Shown here: one piece after another, positions 55,939-64,000 of the stretch
Layout: each line of letters opens with the position of its first letter
How positions within the stretch are numbered: the stretch's first letter is position 1
From: an uncultured Leptolyngbyaceae cyanobacterium
GTDB lineage: Bacteria > Cyanobacteriota > Cyanobacteriia > Leptolyngbyales > Leptolyngbyaceae
Reading direction: 5' to 3'
Assembly (NCBI GenBank): GCA_938023035.1
Contig: CALIDI010000037.1
Location: 1-64,000, forward strand
DNA length: 64,000 bases
Translations under genes and position numbers: made by a program
Notes under the pieces: generated by a model
Database searches by the model: none
Seen by the model: the letters and a program-made list of their open reading frames with translations, nothing else
Told to the model about the DNA's origin: nothing

Positions 55939-56634
55939 ATGTCCAGAGATACAACCATTGCTCACACTATGATGTTCCTCTGTCTGGGTGCAGCAGCCCT
56001 GATGTTAGCGGCTTACCAGTATAAGCCTTCGACAACATCCCCAATGGCTCGTGTTCGTGCAACGCGGGGTGCTGCAAGTTCCTCTTTGGCAACTCAAACG
56101 ACTCCCTCTTTGGCACCAACGACCTCATCCCCCCAATTTTTGCAGCCGTTGGTGGAGTGGTTCGGAGGAAATCCGTTGCGATCGCAGCCGAGGCCAACGA
56201 TCGCCCAACCCATGGCCCAGTCAGCGAATCCACCGGTGCAGAGGGCGGAGGTAAAGTTGGTTGTTGATTTGAGCGATCGCCAGGTTTTGGTCTATCGCAA
56301 CACAGCCGCCGTGGCTCGTTATCCCTTGGCAGTGGGGCAGTCTGGTTGGGAAACACCCACAGGCTCCTTTCAAATCAACCGGATGCAACGAAACCCCGCC
56401 TGGCAGCACCCCATTACAGGCGAAGTGATTCCCCCTGGAGTCAACAACCCCCTAGGAAATCATTGGATTGGGTTTACTCACAACGGTAAAACTGAAATTG
56501 GCTTTCATGGCACCTATCAGGAAGATCTGATCGGACAGGCGGTATCCCACGGCTGCTTGCGGATGCGTAATCAGGATGTCGAGGCGTTATATCGCCAGGT
56601 TGCTCTGGGTACTCCTGTGTTGGTTCGCCCTTAG
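55939..56634 (+). CDS. L,D-transpeptidase (YkuD family)
   Basis: The 231-residue protein has an N-terminal signal or anchor (TMMFLCLGAAALMLAAY, about 10-26), a disordered Ser/Thr/Pro linker (about 32-95) and a YkuD domain (about 104-231). It has VVDLSDRQVLVYR, WETPTGSFQINRM and the catalytic SHGCLRM motif with Cys about 206. Such enzymes form 3-3 peptidoglycan cross-links or attach lipoproteins in the periplasm. A near-copy of the last 23 bp, including the stop, lies 62 bp downstream (56676-56698). Confidence 0.92.
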   Translation: MSRDTTIAHTMMFLCLGAAALMLAAYQYKPSTTSPMARVRATRGAASSSLATQTTPSLAPTTSSPQFLQPLVEWFGGNPLRSQPRPTIAQPMAQSANPPVQRAEVKLVVDLSDRQVLVYRNTAAVARYPLAVGQSGWETPTGSFQINRMQRNPAWQHPITGEVIPPGVNNPLGNHWIGFTHNGKTEIGFHGTYQEDLIGQAVSHGCLRMRNQDVEALYRQVALGTPVLVRP

Positions 56635-56889
56635 GATAAGTGATCTAATGGTAGAGGTTGAGCGGAAATGACCGCCCTGTGTTGGTTCACCCTTAGAATC
56701 CTTAAAATGAGAATGTTACCCTGAACTGATACCACGGAGATACAGAGAGCACAGAGAAGCCGTACAAGCTAAGGTTAGGAACAGGTGAAGGGGCGGAAGC
56801 TCTGGCTAGGGAGAACTTCCTCTACCTCCTCTTTAACTCAGGTGGGTTAAACGCTTGTGTGCACTTATCGATGGATTTAATCAAACAAA

Positions 56890-57576
56890 TCAAACAGCAA
56901 GTTGGGTTACTGCGATTTTCCCTGCAAAGCAGGTATCCACATCTCCCCCTGGGTCACGGTTGCGCTTGCCATATTCACCGGTATAGATAAATGCTTCGCC
57001 ATCAAGTTGGTAGGCAACGGGGAGGGGCTGGGTGCAGGGGCGACACAAGACGATTTCTGGTTCTTTGGCCCCAGGTTCTAAATGGGGCAGATTGACATTC
57101 CAATAGCGGCCTGGAGAAAGGGGCTGCTGATATAACATCAGTAAAACTTTGGCGGTCAGGTGAGCGGCCAATTCCCAATCAATAGGGCGTTTTCCTTGCC
57201 GGTAGTGAGAAATAGCAATTCCCGGTAGCCCGTGTAAGGCGGCTTCTCTGACTGCTGCAACGGTTCCTGAAAGGTAGACATCAGCACCGAGGTTGCCACC
57301 TGCGTTTACGCCTGATAAAACCCACTGGGCGTGGGGACAAAGGTGGGTTAAAGCCAAGCGAGTACAGTCGGCGGGGGTGCCGGCGATCGCCCACTCGTGC
57401 TCAGCCCAGCGCTCAACCTGAATGGGGGTGCGGGTCGTAACCTGATGCCCACACCCCGATTGCTCGTGTCGGGGGGCAATAATGACAGTTTTTTGTCCTA
57501 ACGCCGTTGCTGCTGCCAATAAGGCTCGAATGCCCGGAGCAGCAATGCCATCATCGTTGGTTAATACAAGAGTCAT
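56890..57576 (-). CDS. surE: 5'/3'-nucleotidase SurE
   Basis: The 228-residue protein has LVLTNDDGIAAPG (the DD metal site at 8-9), APRHEQSGCGH, GTPADCTRLALTHL and VLSGVNAGGNLGADVYLSGTVAAVREAAL, all SurE hallmarks. The enzyme removes phosphate from nucleoside monophosphates and some polyphosphates. It is the last gene of the minus-strand run avtA-folK-dsbA-like-surE, 50 bp below the dsbA-like gene. Confidence 0.96.
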   Translation of the reverse strand: MTLVLTNDDGIAAPGIRALLAAATALGQKTVIIAPRHEQSGCGHQVTTRTPIQVERWAEHEWAIAGTPADCTRLALTHLCPHAQWVLSGVNAGGNLGADVYLSGTVAAVREAALHGLPGIAISHYRQGKRPIDWELAAHLTAKVLLMLYQQPLSPGRYWNVNLPHLEPGAKEPEIVLCRPCTQPLPVAYQLDGEAFIYTGEYGKRNRDPGGDVDTCFAGKIAVTQLAV

Positions 57577-57626
57577 GGGGCCGGCGTCGAAAAGCTATCT
57601 CATTTTTCTTTTGCAGAATACCATTT

Positions 57627-58430
57627 TTATTGATTGGCTTGGGCCAGAAGCGCCTCCAGGTCAGGCAATTGCACAGGCCCGGCAAATTTTTCCCCGACTA
57701 CCATCAGAAAAGGGGTACCATCGACGCCCAGTTCTTCCCCCAGCTTGATGTCGGCTTGAATGGCATCATTGGCGGCTTGACTGGCGCGATCGCGATCAAA
57801 CTTGGCCCGATCTAGCCCCAAGGATTGGGCGATTTCTTTATAAAGAGACTCGCTTAAGCGAGGTTGTTGCTGAAACAAGGCATCATGATATTCCCAAAAC
57901 TTGCCCTGCTGCGCTGCCGCCCAGGAGGCCTTGGCCGCCGGCAAAGCCTCTGGATGAATGCTCGTAAGGGGAAAATGCTTATACACCAGGGTGAGCCGGT
58001 TGGGAAACTTGTCAATCAGTTGTTTGAGGGAGTCACTGGCTTTGGCGCAGTAGGGGCACTGAAAGTCAGAAAACTCTACGATGATGGTTTTGCCGTTTTT
58101 GATGCCGGCTCCTTTGCTAGGAGATTGACCAACAACCTGGGCTGGTTGTGTTTTTAAGTTCTGGACAAAGGTGTTGCGGGCATTATCTTGAGATTGCTGT
58201 TGCTGCCGTTGGTAGTTACGCACAGAGTCCAGAATCACTTCTGGATTTTCGCGAATTACTTGAATCACCTTTTCCTTAAAGTCAGTATCGCTTAACCCTG
58301 CCCCGAGCTGAAGGCCGGAGCAGCCGACTAGGAAAAAGCTAAGGCTCAGCAAGAGCGGGAGCAGCGATCGCCCCTGGAGGAGTGCCGTAATCTTTTGATT
58401 GATGCCCCGCTGGGGTTTTTGCCCACTCAT
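57627..58430 (-). CDS. DsbA/DsbG-type thioredoxin-fold lipoprotein
   Basis: The 267-residue protein starts with a basic stretch, then a lipoprotein signal (LLPLLLSLSFFLVGCSG, lipobox LVGC at about 34-37). A helical spacer (FKEKVIQVIRENPEVILDSVRNYQRQQQQSQ) is followed by the thioredoxin fold with CPYC (FSDFQCPYCAKASD) and the cis-proline in DGTPFLMV. It would be anchored on the periplasmic face and oxidise or isomerise disulfides of exported proteins. It lies between folK and surE. Confidence 0.9.
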   Translation of the reverse strand: MSGQKPQRGINQKITALLQGRSLLPLLLSLSFFLVGCSGLQLGAGLSDTDFKEKVIQVIRENPEVILDSVRNYQRQQQQSQDNARNTFVQNLKTQPAQVVGQSPSKGAGIKNGKTIIVEFSDFQCPYCAKASDSLKQLIDKFPNRLTLVYKHFPLTSIHPEALPAAKASWAAAQQGKFWEYHDALFQQQPRLSESLYKEIAQSLGLDRAKFDRDRASQAANDAIQADIKLGEELGVDGTPFLMVVGEKFAGPVQLPDLEALLAQANQ

Positions 58431-58498
58431 GACTCACTCCCATGCTCAGTTACATTCGCCATTCCCAATTGTGGCATAAGAAGGCAAAAGCCAAGACT

Positions 58499-58987
58499 CT
58501 AGAGCGGTTTCACTCCTGATGGCTCAATCGCCTGGGAGAGTTGGGCGATGGTTTTGCCTAAAACTGGATGCCGCCAGTCGGGGGCGATCGCCGCTAGGGG
58601 AATCAACACAAAAGCGCGATCGCCCATACGGGGATGGGGCACTTGTAAGGTGGGTGTATCAATGATCTGGTCGGCGTAGAGCAGCAAATCGAGATCTAGG
58701 GTGCGAGCGGCCCACCGCTCTCGCCGGACGCGCCCAAACTTTGCTTCAGTTTGCAACAATACCGCCAGCAGTTGTGGCGCCGTGAGGGTGGTAAGCAGTA
58801 GGGCGCAGCCGTTGATATAGTCGGGCTGGGGTGGCCCAATGGGCGCGGTTTGATACCAGGGAGAGCGGGCCTTTAGGGTAATGCCTGCGGTTGTTTCTAA
58901 CCGATCTAAAGCGGCTTCGACGGTCGCTAAGGAATCACCTAGGTTGCTGCCGAGGGCGATCGCGGCTAAATGAGTGGGTGCAGTCAC
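58499..58987 (-). CDS. folK: 6-hydroxymethyl-7,8-dihydropterin pyrophosphokinase
   Basis: The 162-residue protein has IALGSNLGDSLATVEAALDRLE, then SPWYQTAPIGPPQPDYINGC, and the catalytic segment RTLDLDLLLYADQ with PHPRMGDRAFVLIPLAAIAP, all canonical HPPK motifs. It transfers pyrophosphate from ATP to the pterin in folate synthesis. Three exact 9-bp copies of CTCAGACTA (59001-59027) separate it from avtA. Confidence 0.97.
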   Translation of the reverse strand: MTAPTHLAAIALGSNLGDSLATVEAALDRLETTAGITLKARSPWYQTAPIGPPQPDYINGCALLLTTLTAPQLLAVLLQTEAKFGRVRRERWAARTLDLDLLLYADQIIDTPTLQVPHPRMGDRAFVLIPLAAIAPDWRHPVLGKTIAQLSQAIEPSGVKPL

Positions 58988-59000
58988 AGGGTCTACATGG

Positions 59001-59027
59001 CTCAGACTACTCAGACTACTCAGACTA
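59001..59027. repeat. Three tandem copies of a 9-mer
   Basis: CTCAGACTA occurs three times back to back in the 42-bp gap between avtA and folK, ending 3 bp before the avtA stop. It is a short variable-number candidate. Confidence 0.85.
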
Positions 59028-59029
59028 CC

Positions 59030-60298
59030 CTATTTTGCATAGGCTTGAGTGACCACTTCGGCCAAGCGCTGTACCGCCTGCTCGAGTTCGCTATCGCTGC
59101 CCGTCAGACTAATGCGTAAGCACTGTTGCTGATGGCTCCAGGCTTCTTGTAAGCCAGGAAAGAAGGTGGAGCCGGGCACCACAATCACACCCACCTGCTT
59201 TAATTCCTGATAAAGCAACCAGTCGCTGATGGGTAACCCATCAAACCAAAGCCAGGCAAAAATGGCTCCTTCTCCCTGGTGGAGATACCAAGGCAAATCG
59301 GCGGGCATGGCTGCATCCAGAGCCGTTGCCAGAATCTGAAATTGACGTTGATAAAAGGGGCGAATCACGCTCTCGGAGAGCTGGGCTAGAGAACCAGAGG
59401 TAATGGCCCGGGCGGCGATCGCCTGTCCATAGCGGGAGGAATGAATACACAGATTGGTTTGAAAGTTTTCTAGTACTCTAATCCAATGTTCGTTGCCGAT
59501 GGCAATACCAATGCGTTCACCGGGTAACCCCGCCTTCGACAGGCTCATACAGTGAATCACATTCTCGGCAAAGAGGGGCTGCATAGCTGTAAAGTTGAGC
59601 GCTGGAAAGGGCGGCGCATAGGCAGAATCAATCAAAACAGGCACGTCATAAACGGCGGCTAAATCAGCAATGCGTTTGGTCTCAGCATCGCTAAGCACAT
59701 TGCCTGTGGGGTTGCAGGGCCGCGAAAAGACCACGCACCCCGTCTGCTCACTGATCACAAGCTGCTGAAAATCTGGACGATACTTAAACCGATGGGTGGT
59801 GGCATCCATTTCAATCGTGGGTTTGTAGGCAATCAGGGCTTCGGGGACGAGTGTGACTCCCCCGTAGCCTGTGTAGTCAGGGCAGAGGGGTAATACAATC
59901 TGCTTGAGAGTACCCATCGGGTTATAACCACCAAAGGCATTGGCCGCCAAAAAGTAAAGGCTCTGGCTGCCAGGGGTAATCAAAATATTGCGATCGCTGA
60001 GGGTGAGTCCGTAGCGCTGGTTAAAATCCTGCAAGATTGCCTGAATCAGGGGTTGATAGCCCTGACTAGAGCCATAGCGGCCGACCACTTGACTAAACTC
60101 ATCACTGGCCAACAGGTCATTGGTGCAATTGCGCCAGAGGGCGTCAAGTTCTGGCAAAATCAGCGGGTTGCCCGCACTTAAATTAATGAAGGCGCGATCG
60201 CTCCCAGCTCGCAGAGTTTCAATAATGTCTTGCATAATGGCGCGTACCCCAGAGATGCGCACCATTTCAGAGCCGATGTGAGAGAGGGCAGGATGCAT
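59030..60298 (-). CDS. avtA: Valine-pyruvate aminotransferase (AvtA-like, PLP-dependent)
   Basis: From ATG 60298 the protein has 422 residues, the usual AvtA length. The longer frame to 60454 is judged spacer. Fold-type I motifs: FINLSAGNPLILPELDALW, GRYGSSQGYQPL, ILITPGSQSLYFLAANAF, VVFSRPCNPTGNVLSD, DSAYAPPFP, and the PLP lysine in CMSLSKAGLPGERIG. AvtA exchanges amino groups between valine or alanine and 2-oxo acids. It is the first gene of the run avtA-folK-dsbA-like-surE. Confidence 0.88.
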   Translation of the reverse strand: MHPALSHIGSEMVRISGVRAIMQDIIETLRAGSDRAFINLSAGNPLILPELDALWRNCTNDLLASDEFSQVVGRYGSSQGYQPLIQAILQDFNQRYGLTLSDRNILITPGSQSLYFLAANAFGGYNPMGTLKQIVLPLCPDYTGYGGVTLVPEALIAYKPTIEMDATTHRFKYRPDFQQLVISEQTGCVVFSRPCNPTGNVLSDAETKRIADLAAVYDVPVLIDSAYAPPFPALNFTAMQPLFAENVIHCMSLSKAGLPGERIGIAIGNEHWIRVLENFQTNLCIHSSRYGQAIAARAITSGSLAQLSESVIRPFYQRQFQILATALDAAMPADLPWYLHQGEGAIFAWLWFDGLPISDWLLYQELKQVGVIVVPGSTFFPGLQEAWSHQQQCLRISLTGSDSELEQAVQRLAEVVTQAYAK

Positions 60299-60839
60299 AG
60301 ATTTCAGACCAGCGATAGGTTTCAAGGCTTTGCCATAGGAATAGACCGGGTTCTCAGCCAAGCCCAGTTTAAGCCGGTCACTTTTGGGGAGACCGTACAC
60401 TAGTTTTAGACTTTGACAAAACTTAGTATTCCCCCGGTCTAGGGGCGAAATCATCAGCCTCGGTTCCGCTGGAAGCCGTTCATTTTGGGCAAGTCACGCA
60501 CGTGGTTTAAGGCGATCGGCAACCATCAACAAACTTCTACAACCTGCGGAGACAGGGTTTTGTCCAGATAGCTGCAACTTTAGTCGTCAGGGCTACCAAG
60601 GAATAGGATGCCTAGGATGCTAGAACATCCTCATAAAACGGGTCAGGGGCAAAGGAGAGCCTGGGTTCTCGAGAGCCTCAAGTGATCCGGATGCCATTGA
60701 AATCCTTTATCCTAATCGTTGTTTGGGCATTGAGGATTCAAGCGATGAGTTGATGCTTGAAATCCTAAAAGCTCGTTCAGGGTTTTGCAAAATCCACATC
60801 GCTATGCAGCAAGACCACTGTGCATTCACGAACTTGCTG
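60299..60839. other. 541-bp divergent spacer upstream of avtA and the NYN gene
   Basis: Part of this is open in both directions (60299-60454 minus, 60723-60839 plus), but the encoded sequence has no protein-like features. I take it as promoter space. No repeat copy is visible. Confidence 0.4.
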
Positions 60840-61652
60840 ATGCCGTCATTGCCCAAAATTTTGCCACGCGCTAACGGGAGCCGATCAGCAGATGCGAGAC
60901 GAAAACAGCCCCGGCTAACCAAGCTGGCCGTGTTAATCGATGCAGATAATACCAGTGCTGATCTGGTTGAATCACTCCTGAGAGAAGTGGCGAAATACGG
61001 CACGGCCCATGTTAAGCGCATCTATGGTGACTGGACAACACCGCAACTAAATAAATGGAAGGACAAACTCAACCAATTTGCGATTCAGCCCATTCAGCAG
61101 TTTGGCTACACAACGGGCAAAAACGCCACCGACAGTGTTCTGATTATTGATGCCATGGATTTACTCTACACCCAGAACTTTGATGGTTTTTGCATTGTTT
61201 CCAGCGATAGCGACTTTACCCGGTTAGCCAGTCGCATTCGGGAGGCGGGTTTAGTGGTGTATGGGTTTGGCGAAAAGAAAACTCCTAGGGCGTTTATCAG
61301 CGCCTGCGACAAGTTTATCTATACCGAAATTCTTGACAGAAACTCCGGAACCAATGCAGAACCCTCTAGGGTGAGCAAAAATGAAACCGGGGGCGCGACC
61401 AAAGCCAGGGGCGATCAGAGTTTAACCGATGACCAGAACTTGCTGAACCTCCTCAAGGATGCCTATGAGGCTATTTCTGAGGAAAATGAATGGGTGCATT
61501 TGGGGTCATTCGGAGCGCAACTGACCAAGTTATCTTCTTCCTTTGATTCTAGAAATTACGGCTACAAAAAGCTGAGTGCCCTGATCAAGGCGATTGATTT
61601 GTTTGAAGTTAAAACGGATCCTGGCTCTCTACACATCAAACTGAAAACGTAA
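60840..61652 (+). CDS. NYN-domain protein with a C-terminal LOTUS/OST-HTH domain
   Basis: ATG 60840 gives 270 residues. The frame is open up to 60723 with no good ribosome binding site, so the start is uncertain. The NYN ribonuclease fold covers about 27-160: KLAVLIDADNTSADLVESLLREV, GYTTGKNATDSVLIIDAMDLL and FCIVSSDSDFTRLASRIREAG carry the conserved aspartates. A Ser/Gly-rich linker leads to a C-terminal LOTUS-like domain (about 195-270: LLNLLKDAYEAISEENEWVHLGSFGAQL..YGYKKLSALIKAIDLFEV). The pair NYN + LOTUS suggests an RNA-cleaving protein. It is 6 bp ahead of nadE. Confidence 0.88.
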   Translation: MPSLPKILPRANGSRSADARRKQPRLTKLAVLIDADNTSADLVESLLREVAKYGTAHVKRIYGDWTTPQLNKWKDKLNQFAIQPIQQFGYTTGKNATDSVLIIDAMDLLYTQNFDGFCIVSSDSDFTRLASRIREAGLVVYGFGEKKTPRAFISACDKFIYTEILDRNSGTNAEPSRVSKNETGGATKARGDQSLTDDQNLLNLLKDAYEAISEENEWVHLGSFGAQLTKLSSSFDSRNYGYKKLSALIKAIDLFEVKTDPGSLHIKLKT

Positions 61653-61658
61653 ACTGTG

Positions 61659-63383
61659 ATGAAAATTGCGATCGCCCAGCTCAACCCTACCATTGGCGAC
61701 TTAACAGGCAATGCCCAGCAGATTTTGGCTCTGGCGCACCAAGCCGTATCGCAGGGAGTCAACCTGCTCTTGACCCCAGAGCTATCGCTTTGTGGCTACC
61801 CCCCCCGAGATTTATTGATGCATCCTGGTTTTGTAGCGGCCATGGCCGCTACCCTTACCCAGCTTGCCCAAGACTTGCCAGCCCAACTAGCAGTGTTAGT
61901 CGGCACCGTTACCCCTAACCACGCCGCGGCAGCAGCAGGTAAGAAGCCCCTCTTCAACAGTGTGGCCCTGCTGCACCAGGGCAGTGTTCAGCAGGTATTT
62001 CACAAGCGGTTGCTGCCCACCTACGATGTGTTTGATGAAGACCGCTACTTTGAACCTGGGGAAGTGACAGGCCATTTTTACCTGACCCTAACCCCAGAAG
62101 TTCCCCCGATTCATATCGGTGTCACCATCTGCGAAGACCTCTGGAATGACGAGGAGTTTTGGGGACGGCGGCACTATGAGATCAACCCGATTTCTGAGCT
62201 GGCAGCCCTGGGTGTAGATTTTGTGGTGAATCTTTCAGCATCACCCTACACCGTCGGCAAACCGCAACTTCGCCAGACGATGCTACAACATTTGGCAACC
62301 CGGTTTGACCAACCCCTGCTCTATACCAATCAGGTCGGGGGTAATGATGACCTGATTTTTGATGGCACCAGTTTGGCCCTTAACCGCCAGGGCGAGGTGA
62401 TCAGCCGCGCCTGCGCTTTTGAGGCTGACTTAATGGTGGTGGAATACGATCAACAAAAGCGAGACTGGGTCGCCATGGGGGCATCGACGATCGCCCCAGT
62501 TCCAGCAACTGCCGATGCCGAAATTTGGTCAGCACTGGTGTTAGGCGTGCGTGACTATGCCCGCAAGTGTGGATTTTCTAAGGCAGTCATTGGCCTCAGC
62601 GGCGGCGTTGATTCAGCACTGGTTGCCGCGATCGCAGTCGCCGCCCTGGGCAATACCAACGTGTTGGGTGTGCTGATGCCCTCTCCCTACAGCTCCGAGC
62701 ACTCCGTCAACGATGCCCGTCAACTAGCCGCAAATCTAGACATGCCAACGCAACTCCTAGCGATCGGCGAGTTAATGACAGGCTATGACCATACCCTGGC
62801 CACACTCTTTGCCGGAACCGAATTTGGTCTGGCAGAAGAAAACATTCAATCCCGGATTCGCGGCAATCTGTTGATGGCGATTTCCAACAAGTTTGGCCAT
62901 CTGCTACTGTCAACGGGCAACAAATCAGAAATAGCCGTGGGCTACTGCACCCTCTACGGAGACATGAATGGGGGTTTAGCCGTAATTGCCGATGTGCCCA
63001 AGACGCGAGTTTACTCCATCTGCCACTGGCTCAACCAGCAGAGCAATCAATCCGGTCGGGGGGAGATCATTCCCACCTCCATTCTGACCAAACCCCCCAG
63101 CGCCGAACTCAAACCCGGCCAGGTCGATCAAGACTCCCTGCCCCCCTACGACATTTTGGATGACATTTTGACACGCCTGATACATGAGCATCAGACCCCC
63201 GATCAGATTGTGGCGGCAGGCCACGCTGCCGATGTGGTAGCCCAGGTGATTCGGCTCGTCAGTCGAGCTGAGTTTAAGCGCCGCCAAGCCCCGCCCGTGC
63301 TCAAAGTCACCGATCGCGCCTTTGGCATTGGCTGGCGCATGCCCATTGCCAACCGCTGGTTGCCCCAACCCCGTACAACCTGA
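61659..63383 (+). CDS. nadE: Glutamine-dependent NAD+ synthetase
   Basis: From ATG 61659 the protein has 574 residues; a GTG one codon earlier is possible. The N-terminal nitrilase-type glutaminase has the Glu-Lys-Cys triad in LTPELSLCGYPP, FHKRLLPTYDVFDE and GVTICEDLWNDEEFWG. The C-terminal synthetase has the PP-loop GLSGGVDSALVAAIAVAALG, then STGNKSEIAVGYCTLYGDM and ILTKPPSAELKPGQVDQDSLPPYDILD. It amidates deamido-NAD using glutamine. It is probably co-transcribed with the NYN gene. Confidence 0.97.
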   Translation: MKIAIAQLNPTIGDLTGNAQQILALAHQAVSQGVNLLLTPELSLCGYPPRDLLMHPGFVAAMAATLTQLAQDLPAQLAVLVGTVTPNHAAAAAGKKPLFNSVALLHQGSVQQVFHKRLLPTYDVFDEDRYFEPGEVTGHFYLTLTPEVPPIHIGVTICEDLWNDEEFWGRRHYEINPISELAALGVDFVVNLSASPYTVGKPQLRQTMLQHLATRFDQPLLYTNQVGGNDDLIFDGTSLALNRQGEVISRACAFEADLMVVEYDQQKRDWVAMGASTIAPVPATADAEIWSALVLGVRDYARKCGFSKAVIGLSGGVDSALVAAIAVAALGNTNVLGVLMPSPYSSEHSVNDARQLAANLDMPTQLLAIGELMTGYDHTLATLFAGTEFGLAEENIQSRIRGNLLMAISNKFGHLLLSTGNKSEIAVGYCTLYGDMNGGLAVIADVPKTRVYSICHWLNQQSNQSGRGEIIPTSILTKPPSAELKPGQVDQDSLPPYDILDDILTRLIHEHQTPDQIVAAGHAADVVAQVIRLVSRAEFKRRQAPPVLKVTDRAFGIGWRMPIANRWLPQPRTT

Positions 63384-63406
63384 TACAACCTCAGACAAGC
63401 CAACGG

Positions 63407-64000
63407 CTACCGCAAGGCCAGCCGAGAATTGAGGGTCAGCGTTAAATCTCGATTAGGATGAATCACAATCACCCGCTCTCGTTTTTTACCCAGAACAGCC
63501 CCCCCCGCTGCCCCGACCCCTGCACCAATCAAGATTTTGCCCAGGGTAATGCGGCGGCGCCCCGTCACCCCAGAGAGAATCGCCGCCGCCCCAGCCCCGA
63601 TCGCGGCCCCCTTAAGAACAGAATTTGTATCAATGCCGGGGCGCACTTCCTGCGTCGTAGTCACCACATCCGAAGAAGCATTTAAAGAGTAGCGGCTGCC
63701 ATTGGTCAACACCAATTCTTCTGCCACAAACTGAGAGCCATCTTGCACTGGCTCCAGCCGCCCCCGTACCTCACTCCAGGCCGGAATCAGCAATTGCCCA
63801 GAGGCCGAGCGAATATTCCTGGAAACCAACAGAGTCAGGGGTAAGGTTTCATTCGGCGCAACCACAATCTTCTCAGCCTGGTCGTAGCGCACGGGGATAC
63901 GGGTACCTGCTGGAATAGCCACTAACTGATGCGAACCAGAGCCAGGAAAGAGCTGCGCCACCGTTTGAGGCGTCGGGCTAGCCTGAGCCGTGGCCGCAGT
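63407..64000 (-). CDS. Conserved secreted protein, 5' end cut by the window edge
   Basis: The frame stays open to position 64000, so the visible 197 codons lack the true start. The residues just upstream of GTG 63961 (ATAQASPTPQT) read like the end of a signal peptide. The visible part has a beta-rich region with SHQLVAIPAGTRIPVRYDQAEK and RGRLEPVQDGSQFVAEELVL, then a glycine-zipper stretch (VLKGAAIGAGAAAILSG..ILIGAGVGAAGGAVLG). The layout recalls TrbI/TraB-like or envelope proteins, but I do not recognise the family. It is convergent with nadE. Confidence 0.7.
   Translation of the reverse strand, partial: TAATAQASPTPQTVAQLFPGSGSHQLVAIPAGTRIPVRYDQAEKIVVAPNETLPLTLLVSRNIRSASGQLLIPAWSEVRGRLEPVQDGSQFVAEELVLTNGSRYSLNASSDVVTTTQEVRPGIDTNSVLKGAAIGAGAAAILSGVTGRRRITLGKILIGAGVGAAGGAVLGKKRERVIVIHPNRDLTLTLNSRLALR

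Noticed and set aside
1-64000. CRISPR arrays, insertion sequences, prophage, rRNA
   Set aside because: No regularly spaced identical repeats, no transposase or phage genes, and no rRNA sequence were seen. The many repeats are dispersed families, not arrays.

Overview
The window is chromosomal DNA from a cyanobacterium. The evidence is direct: a photosystem I psaD gene, the NDH-1 genes ndhF and ndhD, a phylloquinone-type menG methyltransferase, an SLH-OprB iron-uptake porin, cyanobacteria-restricted families (Tab2, DUF3318, DUF3285, DUF928, Rre1-like regulator), and a very high density of the HIP1 octamer GCGATCGC. The moderate G+C, long spacers and several interspersed repeat families suggest a Leptolyngbya-like or related genome, but the genus cannot be fixed from sequence alone. 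I saw no prophage, insertion sequence, CRISPR array or rRNA.

Layout. 0-9 kb: small unknown proteins, a DUF3318 membrane protein, a CHAD protein, a TldE/PmbA protease homologue, a probable S1-Tab2 operon and rsmD. 9.5-16 kb: photosynthesis and energy genes (psaD with its own terminator, a secreted cupredoxin, ndhD, ndhF). 16-25 kb: a thioredoxin-like protein, a SpeB-type ureohydrolase, a DUF928 protein below a CHASE2 nucleotide cyclase, DUF1517-like and repeat-tailed secreted proteins, an alpha/beta hydrolase and a 3D-domain protein. 26-28.5 kb: tRNA-Ala(GGC) and glyS. 29.4-33.6 kb: two related Ser/Thr kinase genes, one intact and one a predicted pseudokinase. 34-46.5 kb: rsmE, porin, NCS2 purine permease, PGM1-type peptide ligase, a divergent MBL-fold protein, a run of DUF3285-ybeY-dgkA-trpG, malQ and ald. 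47-50 kb: an Rre1-like response regulator between two peroxiredoxins. 50.3-55.7 kb: a PpiC-type isomerase overlapping a C39-like ABC exporter, then menG-DUF445. 56-64 kb: an L,D-transpeptidase, the run avtA-folK-dsbA-like-surE, a NYN-LOTUS protein, nadE, and a gene cut by the window edge.

The long spacers are not empty. Most carry copies of four dispersed repeat families, called here F0 (structured, two hairpins), F1 and F2 (CT-rich palindromic elements) and F3 (about 115 bp, MITE-like, imperfect terminal inverted repeats ending in HIP1). The most unusual protein-level observations are the kinase/pseudokinase pair, the isomerase-exporter pair whose C39 domain has lost its catalytic cysteine, an orphan PGM1-type ligase, and several small ORFs below the usual 60-codon cutoff, especially one of 45 codons at 2988-3125.
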